Assembly: GCA_017979445.1 (NCBI GenBank)
Contig: CM030704.1
Span: forward strand, 13,313,658 to 13,377,657
Direction of reading: 5' to 3'
DNA length: 64,000 bases
Source of the DNA: Akebia trifoliata
Lineage: Eukaryota > Streptophyta > Magnoliopsida > Ranunculales > Lardizabalaceae
In this document: positions 1-10,102 of the stretch, one piece after another
Position numbering within the stretch: the first letter of the stretch is position 1
Layout: the number at the start of each line of letters is the position of its first letter
Notes under the pieces: generated by a model
Seen by the model: the letters and a program-made list of their open reading frames with translations, nothing else
What the model was told of the DNA's origin: nothing
Databases searched by the model: none
Program-made: the position numbers and the translations under genes

Positions 1-634
1 TCTTTAAAAATGGGTTGAAATCTGAATTTAGAAAATAATTTGATTTTGCTTTAAATGACCCGGCCTATCATGATTGGATCGAGATGAACTAGGTCATTAT
101 TGCAAAAGAATGGATTATTTACTAGGTCAGTGCACCCATTTTAATTTCTAAAAATAAATTTTTTGATCATTGAGGACAATCATGCACTCTGATCTCATCA
201 TTCATATCATTTACATACATCAATCATAAGGTCCTATTCAATGAACAACCCGGGAACACCCACAATAAGTTCGAGTCATGACCTACAAGGAAGGTTTTTA
301 GACTCTAAGTTTACTACGTATAATACATTTTTATCTGGCCACCCTTGCCCAAATACACCTATATACCTCTCGATACGTGGTGACTTGGTTTGATATACCG
401 TATAGGTGATAATCTAAAACCTCAACTCACTTCTCTGAAGTCAAAAACAGCCAGTTTGATCTCCAGTTGAGAGGTGGTGCACAATGCTGAGTAAGGGACC
501 CACTTAAATACCTCTCGTCTAGAATAGACGTTGTCTATCCCCCTCATACAGTAGGGTACAGCGGGGCAAGATCTCGCTTAGGCACCGTTTTGACAAAAAA
601 GTGCAATTGATATACTTAGATTATATTTTACATA

Positions 635-953
635 CCTATGGGTACGAGTCAAGAGTTGTAGCTTTCATAAATTGTTTGGCATCCCACAAGGGGACCGACC
701 ACGTACTAGTACTACGTTGGCAATCGGGACATGTGACTGTGTGGCTCACTATAGGTCAAAGGCTCAGGTCGCTCTAGCCTGGGTACATCAATATACCTCT
801 CAGAATCACCTGATTAGACGGTATTGATGCCCCAGTTTGATATACCCTAAGGTACGTGACTGGAGTTGTGGTTTTCATGAATGACGTCGCATCTCCGAAG
901 AGACCGGGCCACGCACTAGTGCCACGTTGGCTATATAGGACGTGTAAGTGTGC
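635..953 (-). repeat. ~100-bp direct duplication in element A leader
   Basis: Positions about 635-740 and 847-953 are diverged copies of one ~105-bp block, each containing a ggtacg...ttcat...ccacgta/gc...actagt...cacgttggc core. The copies start about 212 bp apart. In element B only the second copy (about 52537-52640) is complete. The first is collapsed to a short remnant near 52390-52430. Confidence 0.6.
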
Positions 954-2061
954 AAAACAGTAAACGTGCATGTGGTGTGTGCAAAATAGGGTGGGGTGTG
1001 CCCGGGGCCTTTTTTAAACAAATGGGCCCATGGGCCTGATCATATCATTGCAAGCAAGGATATCACTTTAATCAAGATAATACAAATCCCCATCATATCG
1101 ACATTAAGATTAAAGCAACCCATCAAAAATATATCCGTAGAGATCATGGCATGGTAGATAATCAATCAATGAATGTAACACAGGATGGTCAATCAGATCC
1201 AGCATTGAACATGTAAATTTTTTATTTTTTATTTTATTTTATTTTTTTTTTAAATATAAAAAATCAGAATAATTTTTTTAATTTTTATGGCCCAATCAAA
1301 GATCACTTTGAGTGATCCTAACCAAATCGAGATTCTAAAAAAAAATATTAAGTGGAGAATAGAATGATAATCTTCGAAATAAGAAGTCATGATCAATTTT
1401 TTTTTTTACTATTAAAAAAAATTGAAAAATGAGAATCTAAAATTTCGCGTAAGCAACAAGTAAACCATTATTTTCATACCATCTTTTGTTAATGTCATAC
1501 CAATTTAAAGTTCATAATCACAAACAAAACTGGCTAACATCTTAGCGATATGGGATAAGCAAAATTTGGTATGACAATAAATGTTCAAGAAGGATCAACC
1601 AAATGACTACCGTGGTCACCAGTAAATTAAAAAAAACAATTAAATTCTTTTAGTTGTTTCATCCAATCCACCGGTTTTGATCCAAAGAATTCCAATAATT
1701 CACCAAGAAGATTTCAACTCTCAACTCCCTATTCGAGTAATGTCCCAATTAGGATTGGCATCTTCAGCCATTTCTTTACTTTGCCTTTACTTTTAAAAAA
1801 GTTTAATCATTATTTTTTTGTGAGGGAAAAGTCGAGAAGGAAAGGAGGTAGATTACAGACCACAGAGAGTTAAAGAAAAAGAGGTGATGAAAACGAATAT
1901 GAGCTCAACGCGTGCTGGCAACAGATATAGATAAAAAATACTCCTCGTTTTCTTTGGCTACAGAGATGATTGGGGTTTGATTTGGTCATTGGTTACGGTT
2001 CCTCGTTCGTTTGAGGATTAATCGAACCCATCTGGAACCCATCTGTTGAAGGAGATCATCC

Positions 2062-2145
2062 ATCTCTAACTGGAAGCTAACAATGAGCTCCACAAATATT
2101 ACACCGGAAATATCTCTAACTGGAAGCTAACAATGAGCTCTACAA
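2062..2145 (+). repeat. 34-bp direct repeat, period 50 bp
   Basis: The block beginning atctctaactggaagctaac occurs at 2062-2095 and again at 2112-2145 with one base change near its end. It lies downstream (minus sense) of the RING-H2 pseudogene. No function is evident. Confidence 0.8.
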
Positions 2146-2389
2146 GACGAAATTATTGCGAACTATTTAGGATTTTAGAAAAGGACTATAGACCTCAACG
2201 AATCATTCGAATTAGAAACCAAAATCTAAAAAAAAAAAAAAAAAATCGCCAATTGAAACGACCCCATAGATATTCAGTCTCAGTGATGCTGACCTTTCTA
2301 GAAACCTCACCAATCTGTTCTTTTTTTTTTTTGTTTGTGATGATACATCTCTGTAACAGAACTACAACTCGAAGCTCTTCTCTCTCTGC

Positions 2390-2929
2390 TTAAAATCTTT
2401 TAAGAGCTTGTTCAGAACTTGTCCCTGGTTCTAACTCGTTCGAGTCAACAACGATTTCGACTTGAGTTTCTGTGTTTGGCTCCATAACTTCGGGCGTAAC
2501 AGGGGTTCTTCAAAGTGGGCAAGTCAAGTGAGAATGAAACCACATGTTGATCCAGTCCATGTGAAAGTTGTTTTTACATTTAGGGAGGAGTAGACCTTTT
2601 CATTCTCCTCGAATTCGGATAAGCACACGGCGCATTCTAGCACTTCAGCGTAGGTAGAGGTGTTGTAGACAAATGTAGGTAGGGATTTGAGTACAGAGGC
2701 ATCGAATCCACGAGTAGGGACTAAGGTGGTGTAAGAGGGTAGGTCTGATGCGAAGATGAGGTGGGACCTACGATTTCTACAGTGGAGATTGTAGTGAAGA
2801 CGATGAGCTCTGGTTAGAGACCAACGGGCGTGGAGTTGGATGCACAATAAGAAAAATACTATCGTCAACATGATAGAAATTGATATCAGGCTTGTAATCC
2901 AAAGGGAAGTCCCTAATGTTTTCGTCCAT
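2390..2929 (-). pseudogene. ATL-type RING-H2 finger gene copy, broken
   Basis: The reading goes through three frames. It starts at ATG 2929 with MDENIRDFPLDYKPDIN, shifts near 2860 to a hydrophobic segment (MLTIVFFLLCIQLHARW, about 2871-2821), then gives the ATL-like GFDASVLKSLPTF block and the first half of the RING (LECAVCLSEFEENEK, about 2640-2600). A second shift near 2585 leads into the zinc-binding half, then an acidic tail ending at TAA 2390. In the second half the expected Cys of the HxxCI stretch is Trp (HMDWI), and the Cys after CPL is a TGA stop. ATL proteins are membrane-anchored E3 ubiquitin ligases; this copy cannot make a working RING. A CT/CA-rich tract lies just upstream of the ATG, like a plant 5' UTR, so a genomic segment was copied. 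It sits in the same orientation as element A and has element sequence on both sides. Confidence 0.8.
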
Positions 2930-2941
2930 GTCTGTTAATTT

Positions 2942-2986
2942 CACACACACACACACAGGGAGAGGGAGGGGGAGAGAGAGAGAGAG
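2942..2986. repeat. CA/GA microsatellite
   Basis: A (CA)n run is followed by GA-rich sequence and (GA)n. On the minus strand it reads as a CT/GT-rich tract just before the RING-H2 pseudogene ATG, typical of a plant 5' UTR or core promoter. Confidence 0.85.
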
Positions 2987-3732
2987 TAGGAGAAACGGAG
3001 GAGACGTTGCTGTCTACTCTTCTGTTTCTTCTTTCTCAATTGAGAAGATAAAACAACAAAAAAAAAAACAAAAAAATTCTAATGGCACACCACTCATCCC
3101 ATTAAATACATTGTGTTCGGTGATTAAAATCGATTTCTTATTAGGGGCGCACCAACATTTTAACAACCTTAAAAACCAGCCCTTTTTTTTTTGAGTTCTC
3201 TTCTTGCTGCCAAGGGACAACACGTTTTGAGAGTTTTTTTTTTTTTTATAATTATTTTTACTATTTTGCTAATCTTCTTCTTGCTGTCTAAGGACAGCAC
3301 GCTAAAAAAAAAAAAAATAAACATAAAAAATGTTGTCCAAGGATGCATCGTACCTATAAACAAAACAAAAAAAATTTATTTTTTTATTTTCAAACAACTA
3401 TGCTTAAAAGCAAAATCCTAAAAACATAAATATAAAACTTCAACAATCATTAATCATCATTCCATCCTCCATTAAACCGCATGATCTCTTTAATTACTTA
3501 GGATCATCATTCTAAATAACCCTCGATTGAGCCAGGATAATAAAATTAAATAAACAAAAATAATACGAACATGCAAGAGCAGAATATTCATAATCCAAAC
3601 ATATGATCAATGATTGAACCAAAAAAGATGATAAAAATAAAATAAAAACATGTAAACTAACAACTAAAAACAGTCTAGGTTATTTTAGCAATGCTCCCTT
3701 ACTTGGGATTTTTCAAGCTTGATCCTCAATGG

Positions 3733-3750
3733 TCCCCAGCGGAGTCGCCA
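3733..3750 (-). promoter_or_regulatory. Primer binding site of element A
   Basis: On the minus strand this reads TGGCGACTCCGCTGGGGA, one base downstream of the 5' LTR end. It would pair with the 3' end of a tRNA ending in TCCCCAGCGGAGTCGCCA, the tRNA-Arg-like primer reported for Ogre/Tat elements. Elements B (55013-55030) and D (58573-58590) carry decayed versions. Confidence 0.8.
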
Positions 3751-4360
3751 CTGAAAACGCCCTCGATCCGCGGGGTGTGCGGATCCGCTTTTGACCCTTG
3801 AGGTTTGGGAGTCGCCACCTAGTTATTACGGTCTAGGAACCGATCAATGACTCTAAACGGATAAAAAAAACTAATCTAGAATCGAAAAAAAGCTGAATTC
3901 GGGGATCATGTTACGGGGTTGGAAGGTGTTAAGCACCAACCCCGCCCGGTCAAAGTCGGTCTCTACTAACTTCCCAAATAAATTACATTGCTAAAAACCT
4001 AGATAATAATAAATAAATAAATAAAAAGTTATACATTTCCGATAGCAAAGACTTTGTTCCCTTAGATCCGACAAAAATTGCTCCTTGTACCGTACTCCTT
4101 GCTTCGTTCTGTCTCCGAATTTGATTCCTGATCTCCGAGGCAAGGTATCTCTACTTTCTTGAATCTGAATTCTTCAAGTTTGTTGTGGATTTTGGGATGT
4201 TTTTGGACAACTTTTAGGTGTTTCTTAAGCTAAAATCGAAGGAGGGATGTTAGGTAAGGAGTTGGGACTCCAAAACTAGGGTTTATAGGAGGCTAGGGGG
4301 GCTTTTGGACCTACTTCTCTTAGGGTTTATGATTTGATACGAAAATAGGGTGTGAGTACC

Positions 4361-4370
4361 CCTATTTATA
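4361..4370 (-). promoter_or_regulatory. TATA box of LTR A
   Basis: The minus strand reads TATAAATAGG, followed by a short GTACTCACACC stretch. The same box lies at the equivalent place in LTR C (about 60125-60133) and LTR B (55621-55628), so this is very probably the element promoter, with transcription leftward. Confidence 0.75.
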
Positions 4371-4379
4371 GATTTTTTT

Positions 4380-4725
4380 AAGGGTTGATTTTGATAGAGT
4401 TAGTATTTAATTAGAGTTCTTTTAATTAGAGTTGTGTTTTAGTTAGACTTGTTTTAGGTGAAGTTGTGTTTTAATTAAAATTGTTTTAGGTGGAGTTGTT
4501 TTTTAATTAGAACTCTATTAGATAGAGTTATTATTTAATTAGAATTCTATTATGATTTTGACTTTTGGTCTTATTTGATTGACTTTTAATATTTTGACTT
4601 TAGTCATAATTGATTGACTTTTAATATCTTGACTTCAATCTTGCTTAATTGACTTTAATTTTGATTTCAGTCTTGCTGGATTGACTTTAATACCTTGACT
4701 TCAGTCTTGCTTGATTTACTTTAAA
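4380..4725 (-). repeat. U3 tandem repeats upstream of TATA, LTR A
   Basis: Two arrays adjoin. At 4390-4550 a ~38-bp unit related to ttaggtggagttgtgtttta is repeated. At 4553-4725 a ~40-bp unit related to ttgactttaataccttgact is repeated four to five times. LTR C has the same arrays at about 60170-60490. LTR B has a different ~54-bp unit at the same place (about 55690-55870). Confidence 0.7.
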
Positions 4726-5505
4726 TTTTTGGAGAACCCCCCTCTATTATATCTTTAATTCTTTGGACCCCCAAATGGAGGGGTCCTTAAAGAAATATCT
4801 CACGAACCCTCAACAATTTTACTTGAAAGTCCGATTGATCGATTTTTTTAATTCAAAAATTTAAATTAATTTCATCAATATTTCAATTTAATTATTTAAT
4901 ATTTTATTTATTAATTTCAAAAATTTTAATTATGAAAATTGTGAAATTACCGTTTTGCCCCCGGAGAGGACTTTTCACGTTTTAAGTCGGTTTTTAATGT
5001 TTTAGGATGCTTTAGAATCGATTTTTCGTAAGGAATTCAATGGAAATATTAGTTTGTGTCATTTATGAAATTTTTTGTGTGAAATGGTCATGAACTTTAT
5101 GAGGGGTATTTTCGTAATTTTGTCGAATTCTGTTAAAATTTGTGAAATGATTTATTTGATTTCGATTTATTGTTTTATGTGTTTGAGAGAGTTTTCCTCA
5201 GCGTAACGTAGGCTCTAAGGTTGTTTTGAGGTTAGGGGTATTTTGGTAATTTGTCAATTTTTAGTGATTTTTATCGTGAAGCTTCTTTTTGGTCTGCAAG
5301 ATTATGATTTCTATATTTCTGGGGTCGTATTTTCCTAGCGTAGAGTGGTTTCTAAGGTTTTGTCAATTCGAGATACCTCATCCGGATTTCTGAAACATTT
5401 CTGGTAACGAAATAAAGCAATAGAATACACATCCATCATTGGGAATCACTGCGATCAGGTTGACGAGTTGATTAATCAGGCGAGTGCAAAAATGGGGTGT
5501 CTACA

Positions 5506-8171
5506 GGTATGACGCATCAAATGATCCTCGCTCGATGGTTCTACGATTGCCTCTCCAGCTGCAGGCTCTGAAGCTAAAAAAAATGGGAAGTAAATGGTGA
5601 GTAACAATGATTACGTAGTAGGTTCACAAACAATTCCTAATAATAATCTCATCTAACGTGATCGAGTAATCATACTGAATCATTTCAAAATATGCAAGTT
5701 TTACAAATTAAACTATGATTAACTGATACATATAGCCAGGGATGAGCAACTAAACAGTTTAAAAGTCCACATACATCCATCATCAGTAATCACTATATAT
5801 TTTCATTCTTATACAAATAAATTGACAACTTTGAAATGATAGTCATGCTTTTCAGTTTATAATTCGAAATAGAACAACATATACATATTACATAATGGTG
5901 AAGTAATATAATTAGAGAGTTGTGATTCACGACTAAATTGTTCCTAGTTGAAACATGATATTACAACATTTCACTGATTTTTAGTTCTCAATTTTGTGGT
6001 CGGTCGCTGCACTTACCACACTTGGTGATCATTTTTCCGGCTCAGACTGGTCATTTGACATGACTATAAGCAATGGTCTCTTTTCGATATGTCAGAACGT
6101 TCGACTACTCTAGATTACTAGTGATCACTGACCAATCATCTTCATCTATGCCTATCAAGCGTACATGTGATTTCCAAAGTAAACAACTCCATTCATATAT
6201 GACCACCTTTACAATACACATTTACTGATAAAGATAGAGAGGAATGGACCAGAATTCTAGTTGTGACTCACTGTCATACGTGTTTCATACCACGTAGAGC
6301 TTGATTGGTCCCTATCGTACATCCCAGGATAATATACTACTTCAGATGATATGACGTACTATCCCTTCAGGCATTCACATACTCTTTAACAACTCCCAAA
6401 ATAGCTACGTATATATATTATTTTTCTTTCAAAATAAAAAAGAAACTTAACATAACAAGGTTGGGAACGGATATCCAGTTCTTACCATGGTCCCCTGGCC
6501 TAAAATAAATAACAGAACTCAGCGCCTCTTCATTAATAGAATTTAAAGAAACATGCAACCAATCATTATCCCTGGATATCCCTTCACCAACTTACACACA
6601 ACATACAATGTAAAATGCATACATCACCCATCGGGTGTGATTCTAACATTTTACCATTTCATCAATTTCCCATTCTTCGATAGTTTCACTACTCAAATTT
6701 TCAAACCAAACATTTTTTTGTCAACCTTTCAAATTCATTTTGATCATTCAATAAAAAAATTATCAAATTTTTGTTAAAACGGGATCCCAATAGGTACACG
6801 AAGGCAAACTGTCAAAATTAGAAAAACTGGTGAAAATTTGGCTAAGTGTCGAAAACTCAAAATTTCAAAATTTTTGAAATTGAAAATAGGCTTTTTAAAA
6901 TGAAAGCCTTGAACACGAGATTTGATACCATGTAATTTTTATAGCCTAATTCAAAGTAACGTGAAAGATATTAACTTTTGAAAATTTATCGAAAACATCG
7001 AAATTTACATTTTGTTCTTGAAACCAAAATTCAGATTTTGATCCTTTGAGATTTGGATTTTGAAACCATTCCTATTGTTCCGAAATGGGGGGTAAAACCT
7101 TAGGTGTCAGTGGCAACGCCAGCTCCTGAACACATTCATGAAATTTTGATTTTCGATCCACCCACGAATTTGTTGTTAAAACTTGATAAAAACACATCAA
7201 ATCTCTAATTCTAAAATGAATTTAAAATCAAACACAAGATTTCTATGATTTATAAATATCACGCATATCGATAAAAGTTTCTAAATGCATATTTCAAAAT
7301 CTAAGGTTACTACTAAGAATCAAAAGTCCCCTATTGAAGTTTGTGAATGCCAAAGGTGATGAGCTAACATGAAAATCAAGGTTGGATGGTAAGAGAGTCG
7401 ATATTGGGTTGACTTGAGTGCAAAATGAATAAGGGTTTGCAATGTATTCGATGACGGCGCTTTCCTTCATTTCTGCAATGAAGGGTAGATCCGACGAAGC
7501 CTTCGGATGGAATGTGTAGAGGCTCACTCGAACTTTATGGTAGGTAATTGATAGAGGATGGGGAAGAGGAACGAAAATGGGCAAACAAAGATGGTGAGGT
7601 TGTAGCTTTTGTCGTAGCCGACAATTTTGCCTTTTTCATCGAGGTTCAACTCAGCCTCGTTCTCAACGAATCTTGAAGGAAATGAGTCGAAACCCTTGGG
7701 TTGGAAAGAGTTGATTCTTTGGTTCTTTGGTGAAGAAGAGAAAGAAATAAAAGAAAGATAACTTTCTTTTAAATAGAAAGGGCTGAGGGTATATTTGTAA
7801 TTTTCTTTTCATTGTTTCTAGTTTCGGCGGTAACTTGATTATTTGGGCTGAAAAATGGCAAATGAGTATTTCATTTTGAATATTTTTTTGTTGTAGACCT
7901 AACGGTGTGGTCAAATTTTTTTGATTCTCACTCTAATAAAATCTCACTATTTTGAGTCCCATTCAACATGAAATTCGAGGATTTAATAATTTTTTCCTCC
8001 GAACTCGAATTCAAACTTGCTTACAGGCTAAAGATATATTTCAACATTTTTAAATCCGATGGCGAAGTCGATTTATATTAAAAATGAACATAACCATATC
8101 CGAATATTTTAATTAAAATTTTTCCTTTAGGATTTCCCTCGAGATACAAGTTAAAAACTCGGGGTATTACA
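5506..8171 (-). mobile_element. Truncated long LTR R1
   Basis: In minus sense it begins TGTAATACCCCGAG at 8171 and is cut at 5506 by the LTR of element A. It aligns in the same orientation with R2 (46583-49619); for example, both share the tcagaacgttcgactact block (about 6088 and 47548). No coding sequence was found. Short open frames such as those at 6553-6777 and 7294-7584 have no recognisable domain. This looks like the LTR of a large gypsy element, left alone or truncated. Confidence 0.6.
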
Positions 8172-8199
8172 GTTCATGTACCCAATGTTTTGTACAAAA

Positions 8200-8646
8200 A
8201 TACACTAGGTTGTAGGTGATCCACGACCCTGAGGAAAATTCCTCTAGGCCCTGGGTTATCCAAGGCCTGGCTTAAATAAGCTTTGAAATTACTATTTTGG
8301 AGAGTTCTCTCCACTGAAGTGGGCCCCACTTGATCTATTTTGAACATTGCACTGAGCTTTTCTTAACTAGATTTCAAGAGTTTTCGGGCTCGGTCCACAG
8401 ATAAATTGGTATGTCTACATGGGTTTTCTTCTTCTAAGGTTTGAGAGAGAAAATGATGGGTGTATAAGAGTTTTAGGTCTTGAGTTTGAATAAAAACCTT
8501 GGGTGTTTTCCTTGTACTATTCTCCTATGATTTCTTAGTGAAAAAATTTAATTTTGATCTATGGATGTAGGCACATTGTCAAACCACATAAATCCTTATT
8601 ATATTTTTGTATTTTTGTTCCCTTTACTACTTCATTGCTTCACAAA
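8200..8646 (+). repeat. Probable 5' LTR/R-U5 of Tork/Tnt1-like copia
   Basis: The stretch ending ...ggatgtaggcacattgtcaaaccac...attgcttcacaaa resembles the R/U5 end of Tnt1-type copia elements. It is followed by attaatatcagggc (8647-8660), a decayed form of the TGGTATCAGAGC primer site. The left boundary is not resolved. Confidence 0.45.
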
Positions 8647-8716
8647 TTAATATCAGGGCTTATCGAGTTTGTATACATTTTTTGAGATAGTAGATTCTTT
8701 TCATTTAGGGTTTAAT

Positions 8717-9905
8717 ATGATGAGAGTGAAGAATTTGAACACGAAGTTCAATGTCAAGAGATTTGATATGAATGACACTTTCAATATTTGGCAAAAGAAA
8801 GGTAAATAATACCTTGGTTTAACATGGCCTGGCTAGGTTGTTGAAAGAGAAGTTCGATAAATTAAAAATATGGTAGATGCAGATTGAAAAGACATTGAGG
8901 CAAAACCAATTAGCACTATTTAAATTTATCTTGTAGATAACATTTTGTTTAACGTCATGGATGGGGAATCAACATCAGAACTATGGGAGAAGGTGAAAAA
9001 TCTCTACATAGTTAAGAGGTTGACTAACATTTTATTTCTGAAAAAGACAATTGTATGCTTTGAAGATGATAAAGGATGTGAATCTCCTAGAATACATGAA
9101 TATGTTCAATTAGATCTTGGATTAATTGTATAAAGTTGATGTTGAGTTGGAGAAAGAAGATAAGGCCCTCATGTTTACTACCTCATGTTCAGATTCATAA
9201 ATCAATTTAATGACAATACTTCTATGTGGGCAAAGTACGCTAAAGTTGGAAGATGTCAAAACAACACTTCTATCGGATGATATTAAAAGGATACCCAATC
9301 TTGAAAGTAATGGTTATGGGTTGATTGTTCGTGAAGGGAATCAATGAGGAAGGATTTTAGATAGAAAATCTAAAAATAGTAGGAGTCGATCTAAAATAAA
9401 AGGGAATGAAAACATTCAATGTTACTACTACAAGAAATATGGTCACATCAAAAGGAATTAATTAATTCGTGCAGAAAAGAAAAAAAAGGGAATAGTTCTA
9501 GTACGTGATTGTTGTAGTGAAAAACAATGTTGACTACGAAGATGTTCTCATAGTCTCCAAAGGTATGTACACATTTTCTCATAATGAGTGGATATTATAT
9601 TCTGGTTATTCTATCCATATATGCTCTAAAAAGGAATATTTTGATACGTTTCGAAAAGAGACTAGTATGATTTTCTTAGGTGATGGATCTGTTTGTGATG
9701 TCACAGGAATTGATATGGTAAAAATCTAAATGTTTGACGTGGTGAAACATTTTTTAGGTGATGTGACTTTTTTTTTTCCAAAGATGAAGAAGAATCTAAT
9801 ATCACTTGGCAAGTTGGATTCCATAAGTTGTAGGTATTCAACTGGAGGTAGAGTTATGGAAACCACACGTGGTTTGCATGATCATAATGATAAGAGAAGA
9901 ATATG
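8717..9905 (+). pseudogene. Tork/Tnt1-like copia gag-protease remnant
   Basis: ATG 8717 starts a gag N-terminus (KFNVKRFDMNDTFNIWQ). After stops and frameshifts it continues as MDGESTSELWEKVKNLY (8957 on) and the SLTNRLYLK-type block (VKRLTNILFLKK). A zinc-knuckle remnant at about 9418-9455 has Tyr for its second Cys (CYYYKKYGHIK). The protease region at about 9583 reads WILYSGYSIHIC, so the catalytic Asp of the family DSG motif is Tyr. Similarity ends near 9905 in the KKNLISLGKLDS pre-integrase region. Integrase, RT and RNase H are absent. The element is old, 3'-truncated and inactive. Confidence 0.75.
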
Positions 9906-10097
9906 AGAGATAGAGTAGGATTTAAAAAAAAAGTAGGTAATCTTTGAAGTTGGGAGAGTGCAAGGAAACAATTCCTCGCATATTTAAATTATTAATACAA
10001 TGTTGATTTTGTTTGTATATAATCTAAAATTAGTAAATTTTCAAAATTTATTAAAAATAATATAAAACGTTGGACTTCAATGTTTTCTGAAGGAAGC

Positions 10098-10102
10098 TGG
10101 GT
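10098..10102. repeat. Target-site duplication TGGGT (left)
   Basis: An exact copy of 12946-12950, directly abutting the TG end of the solo LTR. Confidence 0.85.

Larger units (their letters stand above)
1..5505 (-). mobile_element. Tat/Ogre-like Ty3/gypsy element A, 5' part (LTR + leader)
   Basis: A minus-strand LTR retrotransposon running off the left edge. Its 5' LTR is at 3752-5505, its tRNA primer site at 3733-3750, and its leader fills 1-3730. The leader is recognised because 1 to about 1450 aligns with about 51752-53090 of element B in the same orientation, and the stretch next to the PBS also matches B. No gag or pol is seen, so the leader exceeds 3.7 kb, as expected for Tat/Ogre elements that carry long 5' regions. 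The segment about 1450-3200 is not shared with B and holds a decayed RING-H2 gene copy. The family assignment rests on the TGTAGACACCCC start and the PBS type. Confidence 0.8.
3752..5505 (-). repeat. 5' LTR of element A (1754 bp)
   Basis: In element sense it starts TGTAGACACCCC at 5505 and ends GCGTTTTCA at 3752. It closely resembles LTR C (59530-61270) along its whole length and LTR B more distantly. Features in element sense: a U3 of about 1.1 kb, tandem repeats just upstream of a TATA box, then R/U5 ending in a conserved hairpin and palindrome (GCGGATCCGC, 3779-3788). Outside the LTR, 5506-5510 (ggtat) would be the target duplication; its partner is off the window. Confidence 0.85.

Noticed and set aside
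3733..3750. tRNA gene trace at the primer site
   Set aside because: Only the 18 nt complementary to a tRNA 3' end are present, placed next to an LTR. There is no cloverleaf.
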